Of a DNA stretch of 64,000 nt, positions 37,103-45,434 are shown one piece after another (position 1 is the first letter of the stretch; each line of letters begins with the position of its first letter). Source of the stretch: Asticcacaulis sp. ZE23SCel15 (GTDB lineage: Bacteria; Pseudomonadota; Alphaproteobacteria; Caulobacterales; Caulobacteraceae); contig NZ_CP130044.1 of NCBI RefSeq assembly GCF_030505395.1, forward strand, positions 3,209,001 to 3,273,000, written 5' to 3'. A program made the position numbers and the translations under genes. The notes beneath the pieces are model-generated. The model had not been told where the DNA came from, did no database searches, and saw only the letters and a program-made list of their open reading frames with translations.

Positions 37103-38776
37103 ATGATGTTAAAAAATCCTGCCGATAAATACCGCCCTTTTGACCTGGGCGTCGATATGTCCGACCGGACATGGCCGTCGAAATCCATCACTGTCGCCCC
37201 GCGCTGGCTGTCGACCGATCTGCGCGACGGCAATCAGGCGCTGGCCGATCCAATGGACGTCGAAAAGAAGATGCGCTTCTGGAACAAGCTGATGGAAGTT
37301 GGCCTCAAAGAAGTCGAGGTCGGCTTTCCGTCGGCGTCACAGATCGAGTTCGATTTTGTGCGCAAACTGATCGAAGGCGGCCATATCCCTGATGATGTCG
37401 CCGTTCAGGTGCTGGTGCAGTCACGCGAAGACCTGATTGCGCGCACCTTTGAGTTGCTGAAAGGCGCTAAGCAAGCGATCGTTCACCTCTATAATGCCAC
37501 CTCGCCCTTGTTCCGCCGCGTCGTGTTCGGTCTGGAAAAGGCCGATGTCATCGCTCTGGCCGTCAAAGGGGCCACCGCCATTATGGCTGAGGCCGCCAAA
37601 CAGCCCGACACCAAGTGGATGTTTGAATATTCGCCGGAGACGTTTTCGGCAACGGAACTTGATTTCGCCGTTGAGGTCTGTGAGCGCGTCATGGACGTGT
37701 TTGGGGCTACACCGGAAAATCCGGTGATCCTGAACCTGCCTGCCACGGTTGAGGTTTCCATGCCCAACCTCTATGCCGATCAGATCGAGTATTTCTGCCG
37801 TAAGCTGTCGCGCCGGGATGCGGCCATCATCTCGATCCACCCGCATAATGACCGCGGCACCGGCATTGCGGCGGCTGAGTTGTCGCTGCTAGCCGGGGCT
37901 GACCGGATCGAAGGCTGTCTGTTTGGCAATGGTGAGCGTACCGGCAATGTCGATCTGGTGACACTGGCGCTTAATCTTTACACGCAGGGCATCACGCCCA
38001 ATCTTGATTTCTCTGATATCCGCAGCGTCGTGCGCACAGTCGAGTACTGTAATGCCCTGCCCGTCCACCCGCGTCACCCCTATGCCGGTGAATTGGTATT
38101 CACGGCTTTTTCTGGATCGCACCAAGACGCGATCCGCAAGGGCTTTGCCGCCCACGAACAGCGCAATGACGGCATTTGGGAAATGCCCTATCTGCCAATT
38201 GATCCGGCCGATCTGGGCGAAAGCTATGAGGCGGTCATCCGCGTCAATTCTCAGTCGGGTAAGGGCGGCATCGCCTGGATACTGGAGCAGGATAAGGGCT
38301 TGAAACTGCCGCGTCGGTTTCAGGTAGATTTCTCCCGCAAGATTCAGGAAATCGCCGATGCGACGGGCAAGGAAATGCACGCCGAAGACATCTGGCATGC
38401 GTTTGAAGGTGCCTATCACCTGAACGGCGAACAGAAATATGAACTGCTCGAATATGCGGATTCCGGTATTTTACGTACCGGCGGAGAGCGCCTGTTTGCC
38501 GGCCGTATCCGCCATGACGGCGTCGAAGTGCCGGTCAATGGGCGCGGCAACGGTTTGATATCCTCGGCGGTCAATGCGCTCAACGACAGCTACGGCTTAG
38601 GGTTGGAGGTCGTCGATTTTCACGAGCATGCGCTTTACAAAGGCACGGACGCCAAGGCCGTAGCCTATGTCGAATGCAAAACCCCCGATGACCGGAAGGT
38701 GTTCGGCGTGGGTATAGATTCTGATACGGCCACGGCGTCGGTAAAAGCAATCCTCAGCGCCGCAAACGCATTGTAA
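37103..38776 (+). CDS. leuA: 2-isopropylmalate synthase
   Basis: This enzyme condenses acetyl-CoA with 2-oxoisovalerate in the first committed step of leucine synthesis. [11 protein letters not shown] lies at residues 37-47, the metal-binding HPHNDRGTG near 247, and the C-terminal LeuA allosteric domain ends the protein, which should confer leucine feedback. From ATG 37103 it has 557 residues, the length of the longer LeuA type. A GTGGT/ACCAC palindrome lies immediately before the start and no standard ribosome site is seen. Regulation by attenuation is proposed from the leader. Confidence 0.93.
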   Translation: MMLKNPADKYRPFDLGVDMSDRTWPSKSITVAPRWLSTDLRDGNQALADPMDVEKKMRFWNKLMEVGLKEVEVGFPSASQIEFDFVRKLIEGGHIPDDVAVQVLVQSREDLIARTFELLKGAKQAIVHLYNATSPLFRRVVFGLEKADVIALAVKGATAIMAEAAKQPDTKWMFEYSPETFSATELDFAVEVCERVMDVFGATPENPVILNLPATVEVSMPNLYADQIEYFCRKLSRRDAAIISIHPHNDRGTGIAAAELSLLAGADRIEGCLFGNGERTGNVDLVTLALNLYTQGITPNLDFSDIRSVVRTVEYCNALPVHPRHPYAGELVFTAFSGSHQDAIRKGFAAHEQRNDGIWEMPYLPIDPADLGESYEAVIRVNSQSGKGGIAWILEQDKGLKLPRRFQVDFSRKIQEIADATGKEMHAEDIWHAFEGAYHLNGEQKYELLEYADSGILRTGGERLFAGRIRHDGVEVPVNGRGNGLISSAVNALNDSYGLGLEVVDFHEHALYKGTDAKAVAYVECKTPDDRKVFGVGIDSDTATASVKAILSAANAL

Positions 38777-38782
38777 CCCCTA

Positions 38783-38947
38783 GAACTCCCCCGTCTGCGC
38801 TCAAGCAGCGAACCGGTAGCGCTCTAAATATGCAGGGGGAGGTGGATTTTGCGTAAGCAAAAGACGGAGGGGGTATTTTTTGGCCGTTTTTACCCCCTCT
38901 TTCATTTGGCACGCCAAATAAAAGCTCCCCCTCCAAGAGGGGGAGTT
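38783..38947. repeat. Dispersed G/C-run hairpin repeat, copy 2
   Basis: It opens with AACTCCCCC and later AGGGGGAGGTGGATTTTGC, then the hairpin TTTTGC/GCAAAA, AGACGGAGGGGGTA, the hairpin ATTTGGC/GCCAAAT, and ends with CTCCCCCTC/GAGGGGGAG (38925-38945). The plan matches 32743-32858. It separates leuA and ung, which converge here, and could terminate both. Confidence 0.75.
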
Positions 38948-38948
38948 C

Positions 38949-39641
38949 TTAAGGTATCGGCGGCAATTGCCAATCGATGGGGTTGAGGCCTTTTGACTTA
39001 AGAAACTCATTAGTCTTTGAAAACGGCTTCGAGCCCAGAAACCCATTGTGGGCCGAAAGCGGCGACGGGTGGGCCGATTTGATCACCAGATGTTTATCGG
39101 CGTTCACAAAGGCCGCCTTTTTCTGCGCATAAGCCCCCCACAGAATAAACACAACCGGATGCGGCAGATCATTGACTGCCCGGATAACGGCGTCGGTGAA
39201 TTTTTCCCAGCCCTTGCCCTGATGGGAGGCCGCCTGCGCCATCTCAACCGTCAGCACCGCATTCAGCAGCAGCACGCCTTGCTTCGCCCAGTGCTCTAAG
39301 AACCCATGACGGGCGGGTGGGATGCCGAGATCGGCCTGTAATTCCTTATAGATATTGACTAGCGACGGCGGCGTCTTCACGCCCGGTTTGACGCTGAAAC
39401 TCAAACCATGCGCTTGACCTTCGCCGTGATAGGGGTCCTGCCCCAAAATCACTACTCTCACCTGATCCAACGGTGTCAGGTTCAGGGCCGCGAAATATTC
39501 CGAACCCTTGGGGAATATACGTTTGCCCGCCGCCCTCTCCACCGTCAAAAAGGTTTTCAGCGCCTGCATATAGGGGGCTGAAAACTCTGCCGTCAGAGCC
39601 GTTTTCCAACTGTCATCAAGGGCAATCTCGGCCACGGCCAC
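38949..39641 (-). CDS. ung: Uracil-DNA glycosylase, family 1
   Basis: This repair enzyme excises uracil from DNA. The water-activating loop GQDPYHG carries D69, and the minor-groove loop [18 protein letters not shown] near residue 190 is intact. The length of 230 residues is standard. It is a single gene whose 3' end abuts the repeat element that separates it from leuA. Confidence 0.95.
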   Translation of the reverse strand: MAVAEIALDDSWKTALTAEFSAPYMQALKTFLTVERAAGKRIFPKGSEYFAALNLTPLDQVRVVILGQDPYHGEGQAHGLSFSVKPGVKTPPSLVNIYKELQADLGIPPARHGFLEHWAKQGVLLLNAVLTVEMAQAASHQGKGWEKFTDAVIRAVNDLPHPVVFILWGAYAQKKAAFVNADKHLVIKSAHPSPLSAHNGFLGSKPFSKTNEFLKSKGLNPIDWQLPPIP

Positions 39642-39691
39642 CTCCGAAGTTATGCACGCCAGAACAGCGTGACTCCTATCCGAAGGTCAAG

Positions 39692-39723
39692 AAAAAAGGC
39701 CCCGCCAGACTGACGGGGCCTTT
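39692..39723 (-). terminator. Terminator of the alcohol dehydrogenase gene
   Basis: AAAGGCCCCG (39695-39704) and CGGGGCCTTT (39714-39723) form a 10-base stem. On the minus strand it follows the dehydrogenase stop and ends in TTTTTT. Confidence 0.88.
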
Positions 39724-39729
39724 AAATCT

Positions 39730-40773
39730 TTATGCTTTCAGCGTCGCCATATCGATGACAAAGCGATAGCGAACATCGGATTTGATCACCCGCTCATAGG
39801 CGGCGTTGATGTCTTTGATATCAATCACTTCGATGTCTGAGACGATGTTGTGCTCACCGCAGAAATCGAGCATTTCCTGCGTCTCTTTGATCGAGCCGAT
39901 CATCGAACCCGCCAGTGATTTACGCCCGGCAATCAGGGCAAAGGCGCTGACCGGCACAGGGTTATCCGGCACACCGACCAGCACCATGGTGCCATCGACC
40001 TTGACGAGGCCAAGGTAAGCATTCCAGTCGATCGGGGCCGAGACGGTATTGATAATCAGGTCAAATGTCCCCGCCAAGGCCTCAAAGGTTTTCGGATCAT
40101 TGGTCGGGTAATAGTGATCGGCCCCCAGACGCAGGGCATCGTCCTTCTTAGCCATCGACTGGCTCAGCACGGTAACTTCGGCACCTAAAGCATGGGCCAG
40201 TTTCACGCCCATGTGGCCCAGACCGCCCAGACCGATGATGGCGACTTTCTTGCCCGGTCCGGCGTTCCAGTGCTTGAGCGGCGACCACAGGGTGATGCCG
40301 GCGCACAACAAGGGTGCGGCCCCATCCAGCGGCAGATTGTCCGGCACCGACAGGACATAGCCTTCCTTGACGACGATATGGTCGGAATAGCCGCCGTAGG
40401 TCGGCTGGCCGCTGGCGTCACGGTCGTTATAGGTCTGGGTCAGTCCCGGCAGATATTGCTCATCATCCTCATCACGCGTCTGGCAGTGGACGCAGGAATT
40501 GACAAAACAGCCGACACCTACGCGGTCGCCTTCCTTGAATTTGCTGACCTTGGCGCCAACCTTGGTCACGACGCCGACGACTTCATGGCCAGGAACCTGC
40601 GGATAGATGCCGGGGAACCATTCGTCGCGGACCTGGTGGATATCGGAATGGCAAACGCCGCAGAACTGGATGTCGATGACCACATCGTCATCATTCGGTT
40701 CACGGCGCTCGAACGAAAACGCTTGCAACGGCGCTTTAGGCGCAAGGGCGGCATAGCCTTTGGCGGTGCTCAT
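39730..40773 (-). CDS. Zinc-dependent NAD(P) alcohol dehydrogenase (YahK/cinnamyl type)
   Basis: This medium-chain dehydrogenase reduces aldehydes or oxidises alcohols. Catalytic zinc residues are in CGVCHSDIH (38-46) and GHE (62-64); the Rossmann GLGGLGHMG is near 180. The structural zinc site normally has four Cys; here C95 and C98 remain while the last two positions are R101 and L109 in a segment ending DEQYLPG. I recall a subfamily of proteobacterial enzymes with this change, so it is not necessarily damage. The length of 347 residues is normal. A strong terminator follows. Confidence 0.9.
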   Translation of the reverse strand: MSTAKGYAALAPKAPLQAFSFERREPNDDDVVIDIQFCGVCHSDIHQVRDEWFPGIYPQVPGHEVVGVVTKVGAKVSKFKEGDRVGVGCFVNSCVHCQTRDEDDEQYLPGLTQTYNDRDASGQPTYGGYSDHIVVKEGYVLSVPDNLPLDGAAPLLCAGITLWSPLKHWNAGPGKKVAIIGLGGLGHMGVKLAHALGAEVTVLSQSMAKKDDALRLGADHYYPTNDPKTFEALAGTFDLIINTVSAPIDWNAYLGLVKVDGTMVLVGVPDNPVPVSAFALIAGRKSLAGSMIGSIKETQEMLDFCGEHNIVSDIEVIDIKDINAAYERVIKSDVRYRFVIDMATLKA

Positions 40774-40847
40774 GGGAATGTCCTTATTGTTTGGGTTACA
40801 GATGCCATATAGGCATTGCCGGGATAAGGTTTAAGGGCATCAGCGCC

Positions 40848-41498
40848 CTAAAACTTGACCGCAGAGAAATAATCCACAGGCTGTTGAGTGTCTGGGTGCG
40901 GTAGTCGCAAAAACTGCGCATGCAGCAGCAGGCGCGCACTCAAGGCGCGCACCTCATCTGTGGCGTAAAACTCATCGCCGACAATGGGATGACCAATCGC
41001 CATCATATGCACCCGTAATTGATGTGACCGGCCGGTTACGGGCTCTAACTCCACCCGCGTCCGGTCTGCGGCGCGCTCTAGGACGCGGTAGCGGGTCAGG
41101 CTGGGCTTACCGATGTCATGATCAACCCTCTGGCGCGGCCGGTTGGGCCAGTCGGTGATCAGGGGCAGGTCAACCTCGCCGTCATCGTCCACCATGCGCC
41201 CGGCCACCACCGCAATATAGCGTTTATCGACCTGGCGTGCCTCAAACGCCATCGACAGGCTGCGGTGAGCCACCTTACCGCGGGCCATGACCATCAGACC
41301 GGAGGTCGCCATATCAAGACGGTGTACGATCAGGGCATCAGGAAACGCTGTCTGCACGCGCACCGCCACACAGTCCTGATTGGCCTCACCCCGGCCCGGC
41401 ACACTGAGCAAGCCTGCGGGTTTATCGACGACAACCAGATAATCATCGCTATATATAATCGGCGGTAAGGACATGGGTGTCTCATACCCCATAGCCAT
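40848..41498 (-). CDS. RluA-family pseudouridine synthase
   Basis: This enzyme isomerises uridine to pseudouridine in rRNA or tRNA. The catalytic aspartate is D62 in HRLDMATSG, and the C-terminal GRSHQLRVHMMAIGHPIVGDE motif is typical of RluA. The length of 216 residues fits RluA itself (the 23S rRNA/tRNA enzyme) and lacks an S4 domain. The start is uncertain: ATG at 41498, 41492 and 41474 are all in frame before the conserved part. Confidence 0.9.
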   Translation of the reverse strand: MAMGYETPMSLPPIIYSDDYLVVVDKPAGLLSVPGRGEANQDCVAVRVQTAFPDALIVHRLDMATSGLMVMARGKVAHRSLSMAFEARQVDKRYIAVVAGRMVDDDGEVDLPLITDWPNRPRQRVDHDIGKPSLTRYRVLERAADRTRVELEPVTGRSHQLRVHMMAIGHPIVGDEFYATDEVRALSARLLLHAQFLRLPHPDTQQPVDYFSAVKF

Positions 41499-41548
41499 TT
41501 CCGTTCAAGCCGGGAATTGTTTTAAGTCTGCAGGGTACGGAGATTGAT

Positions 41549-42895
41549 ATGAACGATGTATGGGAAGAGCGTCAGAAACCGGAGCGCAAGGCCGACGACG
41601 ACGCCCGCTCACCGTTCGATGTCGATTATGCCCGCATCATTCATTCGGCCTCGTTCCGGCGGTTACAGGGTAAGACCCAGATCCTCAATCTTGGCGACAG
41701 TGATTTTTACCGCACCCGCCTGACCCATTCGCTGGAGGTCGCCCAAATCGCCGGCGGTCTGGTGCGCCAGTTTCAGACCTTTTTCAAAGACCACCCCGCC
41801 TGCCCGCACCTGCCGCCGATCAGTCTGGTGCAGACGCTTGGCTTTGCCCATGACCTCGGCCATCCGCCGTTTGGACATGGCGGGGAAACCGCGCTGAATT
41901 ATTGTATGCGCAACGATGGCGGCTTTGAAGGCAATGGCCAGACTTTGCGGATACTCACCAAACTGGAGAACTTCTCGAAGGCCAACGGGGCCAATTTGAC
42001 ACGGCGGTCGCTGCTGGGGATTTTAAAATATCCGGTGGCTTATAGTTCCGCTCGCAGTCCTGAAATTGTCCCGATCATAAAGGACGGCCCATCAGCGATC
42101 CGTATCATTGACCGGCATGCGTCTGAGCCGCCTAAATCCTATTTTGATTGCGAAACGCAAGTTGTTGAGTGGGCGCTCGCGCCCCTGTCGATTGCAGATC
42201 GCAACCAATTCCAAGCCTTTGATATTAAATACGGAAAGCACGCCAAAACGCGCCACAAATCGCTCGATTGCTCGATCATGGATATTGCCGACGACATCGC
42301 TTACGGCGTCCATGATTTCGAGGATGCGATAGCCTTGGGCCTGATCCGCGAAGGCGATTTCAGGCGCGCGGTGTTAGAGCCCGACTGCGCGGTGTTCCTG
42401 AATTACCTCAACGAAAAATACCCGGATAAATGTGGCAACGATGTCTATGAGCACTTTGTCCGCAGCCTGTTCTCAGATTCCAACACCCGCAAGATGTTCA
42501 TCAATATTCTGGTGCGCTTCCTTATGGCCAATGTCCGGCTGGAGGATAACGGCCTGTTTGACGAACCGCTGTTGCGTTACCGCGCGGGCATGACCGGCGC
42601 GCACCACCATTTCCTTAAGGCCCTGAAAGACATCGTGTTCGATAAGGTCATCAAAAGCCCGCAGGTTCAGCATCTGGAATTCAAGGGCCAGAACATGGTT
42701 GTGGCTGTCTTTGAAACTTTCGAGAGCGACCCGAAAGCCTTTTTACCCACTGATGCCTATGAGAAATTTGCGGCCTCAGGGGGTGACAAACGCATCATAT
42801 GCGACCACATTTCAGGCATGACCGACGGCCACCTCATGAAAACCTATGAGCGCCTGTTCAGCCCGCGCATGGGGTCGGTATTTGATAAATTGTAA
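41549..42895 (+). CDS. dgt: Deoxyguanosinetriphosphate triphosphohydrolase (dGTPase-like, HD domain)
   Basis: This enzyme cleaves dGTP (or other dNTPs) to deoxynucleoside and triphosphate. HD-domain metal ligands are H60 in RLTHSLEVAQIA and the HD of GFAHDLGHPPFGHGGE near 107, with DIADDIAYGVHDFEDA supplying the distal Asp. The length of 448 residues matches the bacterial dGTPase-like group. Related HD dNTPases deplete nucleotides during phage infection, but no defence genes surround this copy. It is 8 bases ahead of the glutathione peroxidase gene and probably co-transcribed with it. Confidence 0.92.
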   Translation: MNDVWEERQKPERKADDDARSPFDVDYARIIHSASFRRLQGKTQILNLGDSDFYRTRLTHSLEVAQIAGGLVRQFQTFFKDHPACPHLPPISLVQTLGFAHDLGHPPFGHGGETALNYCMRNDGGFEGNGQTLRILTKLENFSKANGANLTRRSLLGILKYPVAYSSARSPEIVPIIKDGPSAIRIIDRHASEPPKSYFDCETQVVEWALAPLSIADRNQFQAFDIKYGKHAKTRHKSLDCSIMDIADDIAYGVHDFEDAIALGLIREGDFRRAVLEPDCAVFLNYLNEKYPDKCGNDVYEHFVRSLFSDSNTRKMFINILVRFLMANVRLEDNGLFDEPLLRYRAGMTGAHHHFLKALKDIVFDKVIKSPQVQHLEFKGQNMVVAVFETFESDPKAFLPTDAYEKFAASGGDKRIICDHISGMTDGHLMKTYERLFSPRMGSVFDKL

Positions 42896-42903
42896 GGACG
42901 CGT

Positions 42904-43446
42904 ATGACCGACATTGCCAATATTCCGCTCACCACCATTGAGGGGGCGCCCGCAAGTTTGCACGATTACGCAGGCAAAGTCGTCCTGCTGGTCAATGTCG
43001 CGTCTAAATGCGGCCTGACCCCGCAATATGAGGGGCTGGAGGCGCTGTACCGTGCCCGCAAGGATGACGGGCTGGTCGTGCTGGGTTTTCCGGCCAACAA
43101 CTTCATGGGCCAGGAACCGGGCAGCGAGGAGGACATCGCCAGTTTCTGTTCGCTAACCTATGACGTGACCTTTCCGATGTTTGCCAAACTGAGCGTCAAG
43201 GGTGAGGATCAGCATCCGCTCTATACCGCTTTGACTGAGGCCGCCCCCGTCACCACCGGCGATGAGATTATGAAGGCCAAGCTGCAATCCTATGGTCTGG
43301 CATCGCCTGCGCCTGGTGAGGTTCTGTGGAATTTCGAGAAGTTCCTGATTGGCCGCGACGGCCAGGTTAAGGGCCGGTTTTCGCCCGATGTTACTGCCGA
43401 CGACAAACGGTTGCAAAACGCCATTAATGCGGAACTTGCTGTATAG
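42904..43446 (+). CDS. Glutathione peroxidase family protein (Cys type)
   Basis: This thiol peroxidase reduces hydrogen or lipid peroxides using thioredoxin or glutathione. The peroxidatic residue is C36 in NVASKCGLT, in place of selenocysteine, and a second Cys in ASFCSLTYDV suggests the two-Cys thioredoxin-dependent mode. GFPANNFMGQEPG and the WNFEKFLIGRDG strand are conserved. The length of 180 residues is slightly longer than usual because of an insert near 100-120. The MOSC gene starts immediately after its stop codon. Confidence 0.93.
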   Translation: MTDIANIPLTTIEGAPASLHDYAGKVVLLVNVASKCGLTPQYEGLEALYRARKDDGLVVLGFPANNFMGQEPGSEEDIASFCSLTYDVTFPMFAKLSVKGEDQHPLYTALTEAAPVTTGDEIMKAKLQSYGLASPAPGEVLWNFEKFLIGRDGQVKGRFSPDVTADDKRLQNAINAELAV

Positions 43447-43956
43447 ATGGCGTTTAACCGCTCATCACCTCTGGCGCAACTGATGCAGGCCCCGGTGCGC
43501 CTTGGCCGTGTCGAATGGATCGGCATCCGTCCGGCACGCAGGGCGGCCATGCTCACGCCGGAGCGGATCGAGCTTAATCCACAGGACGGCATTATCGGTG
43601 ACCGCTATCACAGCAAGACCACCGGCAACCGCCATGTCACCCTGATCCAGAGCGAACATCTGTTGGCCATCGCCAGCTATCTGGGCCGCGATCAGATCGC
43701 CCCCGAAGACCTGCGCCGTAATATTGTCGTGTCGGGCCTGAACCTGCTGGCACTTAAGGACCGCGAGTTTCACCTCGGCAGTGCGGTGCTCAAAATGACC
43801 GGCGACTGCCATCCCTGTTCGCGGATGGAGGAAACCTTTGGTGAAGGCGGATATAACGCCGTGCGCGGCCACGGCGGCATCACCGCACGGGTGATCGTTG
43901 CGGGCAACGTGTCGATTGGCGACGCTATATTTCCCGTAGAGGCCCCGCTTCTATGA
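43447..43956 (+). CDS. MOSC domain protein
   Basis: This 169-residue protein has a lone MOSC domain, the fold of the molybdenum-cofactor sulfurase C-terminus. The conserved cysteine motif is in GDCHPCSRMEE near residue 120, and GIIGDRYHSKTTGNRHVTLIQSE near 50-72 is the N-terminal signature. Such stand-alone proteins are thought to carry activated sulfur or bind molybdenum cofactor, or to detoxify hydroxylamine analogues. It abuts the peroxidase gene and overlaps the DUF6445 gene by four bases. Confidence 0.88.
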   Translation: MAFNRSSPLAQLMQAPVRLGRVEWIGIRPARRAAMLTPERIELNPQDGIIGDRYHSKTTGNRHVTLIQSEHLLAIASYLGRDQIAPEDLRRNIVVSGLNLLALKDREFHLGSAVLKMTGDCHPCSRMEETFGEGGYNAVRGHGGITARVIVAGNVSIGDAIFPVEAPLL

Positions 43957-44645
43957 CCCTGCGCCTCAACCGAAATGCCCGTCCGCAAAAGCTGGAGGTT
44001 GGCCACAGTCGGTCACGGATTGTCGTTATTGATGACGCCTTGCTGAATCCGCAAGTGCTGGTGAATGCGGCCCGTGTGGCTGACTTTCAACGCCCGACCA
44101 CGCTTTATCCCGGCCTGAACGCCCTACTGCCGCCTGAACTGGCTAATGTCATCGTTGCCGGTGTGCGCCCGCTGCTCGACAAAGCCTACGGCATGCCGAT
44201 GGACGCCGCTATCGGTGGCAGCGGTTATTTTGGGCTGGTTACCGACGCCCCCGCCGATCTGCATCCCATGCAAACCATTCCGCATTATGACGTGGCTGAC
44301 AGCGACGCCTTGGCGGTTCTGGTCTATCTGTGCGGACCTGAGCATGGCGCTACCGGCTTTTATCGTCATAATGTCAGCGGGCTGGAAACCCTGACGCCTG
44401 CCGATGCCGATAGCTACAACCGTCACATAAGCGCTGGCCTCCCCCGGCTTGAGGCCCGCCCACGCCGTTATTTTGAGAGCTCGGATGCCGACTTCACGCT
44501 GATAGGCAAGGTCGAGGCACAGTACAACCGGCTGGTGATCTACAATTCTAACCTGCTGCACTCGGCCATAGTTGACCCTTTGAGGCTGTCCGCTGATCCC
44601 GTTCAGGGCCGCCTGACTGCCAATATGTTCGTCACGCGGGCTTAG
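43953..44645 (+). CDS. DUF6445 family protein, possible Fe(II)/2-oxoglutarate dioxygenase
   Basis: This 230-residue protein fits the DUF6445 family often found near tryptophan halogenase and TonB receptor genes in Caulobacterales and xanthomonads. An H111-x-D113 pair in IPHYDV, a later H203 in YNSNLLHSA, and R220 in the following GRLTANMF strand give the spacing of the metal triad and 2-oxoglutarate arginine of cupin-fold dioxygenases. The assignment is by motif. It is translationally coupled to the MOSC gene, and its stop overlaps the GH16 stop, 4.8 kb from the halogenases. Confidence 0.72.
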   Translation: MTLRLNRNARPQKLEVGHSRSRIVVIDDALLNPQVLVNAARVADFQRPTTLYPGLNALLPPELANVIVAGVRPLLDKAYGMPMDAAIGGSGYFGLVTDAPADLHPMQTIPHYDVADSDALAVLVYLCGPEHGATGFYRHNVSGLETLTPADADSYNRHISAGLPRLEARPRRYFESSDADFTLIGKVEAQYNRLVIYNSNLLHSAIVDPLRLSADPVQGRLTANMFVTRA

Positions 44646-45433
44646 TTGGGTTTCTGATACACCCGCACATAGTCGATGTGAAATTCTGCCGGCAAGACCG
44701 CGTCATCGACCTCTCCGGCCATAGCGCCACCAATCGCCAGGTTGAGCAACAAATACTGCGCTTTAGCGAACGGCCACTGGGCAGCACCAGTGCCTTCATT
44801 TTTGTAAGTGTGGTATTTGCGGCCATCAACGAAGAAGTCGATTTTATCGGCCGTCCATTCGATCTGGTAATCATGAAAGGCCGAGCAGGCATCCGGCATG
44901 TGAATACTGCTGCCTTTGCCGAACGTACCGGCGGTCGAACGGTTATGAACGGTGCCGTGAATAGTCTCAGGGTCTTTGCCCACATGCTCCATGATGTCGA
45001 TTTCGCCGCCATCAGGCCAGCCCGCGGTTTCCCCCAACATCCAGATCGCGGGCCAAGTGCCTTTGCCGCACGGCATCCTGGCGCGGATATCAAAGAAGCC
45101 ATAGGTAAAGGCACGCTTGCCCTTTGAAATCAATCGCGCTGATGAATAGGCTTGGCCGCCATAGTCAGCCATGTCTTTAAGCTGTTCCTTACGGGCGGTG
45201 ATGATCAGCTTGCCACCGTCCTGACGGGCATTTTCAGGGCGGTTAGCCGAATAGTACTGAAGTTCATTATTATACCAGCCGCTCTTATTGGCATGGGTGT
45301 CATCGCTCCAGTTGGCCGGATCGGGCAAACCGTCCACGGTGAACTCATCGGCCCAGACCAGCTTGTAACCCGCAGGTGCCTCAGCCTGAGCCGTGCCAGC
45401 CATTAGTGCGGCAATGGCAATCACTATACGCAT
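44642..45433 (-). CDS. Glycoside hydrolase family 16 (beta-glucanase-like), secreted
   Basis: This is a predicted endo-beta-1,3(4)-glucanase or related GH16 enzyme. From ATG 45433 a signal peptide ends near AQA (residues 1-17). The catalytic motif E144-I-D146-I-M-E149 sits in GEIDIMEHVG with nucleophile and acid/base glutamates intact. It is 263 residues with no accessory domain. It starts 1 base after the GH20 stop, so the two are one transcript. Substrate may be laminarin-type glucan, as in fungal walls. Confidence 0.88.
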   Translation of the reverse strand: MRIVIAIAALMAGTAQAEAPAGYKLVWADEFTVDGLPDPANWSDDTHANKSGWYNNELQYYSANRPENARQDGGKLIITARKEQLKDMADYGGQAYSSARLISKGKRAFTYGFFDIRARMPCGKGTWPAIWMLGETAGWPDGGEIDIMEHVGKDPETIHGTVHNRSTAGTFGKGSSIHMPDACSAFHDYQIEWTADKIDFFVDGRKYHTYKNEGTGAAQWPFAKAQYLLLNLAIGGAMAGEVDDAVLPAEFHIDYVRVYQKPN

Positions 45434-45434
45434 A

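Noticed and set aside
40440-40500. Missing structural-zinc cysteines (R101, L109) in the alcohol dehydrogenase as possible damage
   Set aside because: The same pattern, as I recall, marks a normal subfamily of YahK-like enzymes, and the catalytic zinc site and frame are intact.
41549-42895. dGTPase as part of a phage-defence island
   Set aside because: The neighbours are glutathione peroxidase, MOSC and a pseudouridine synthase; nothing indicates a defence context.
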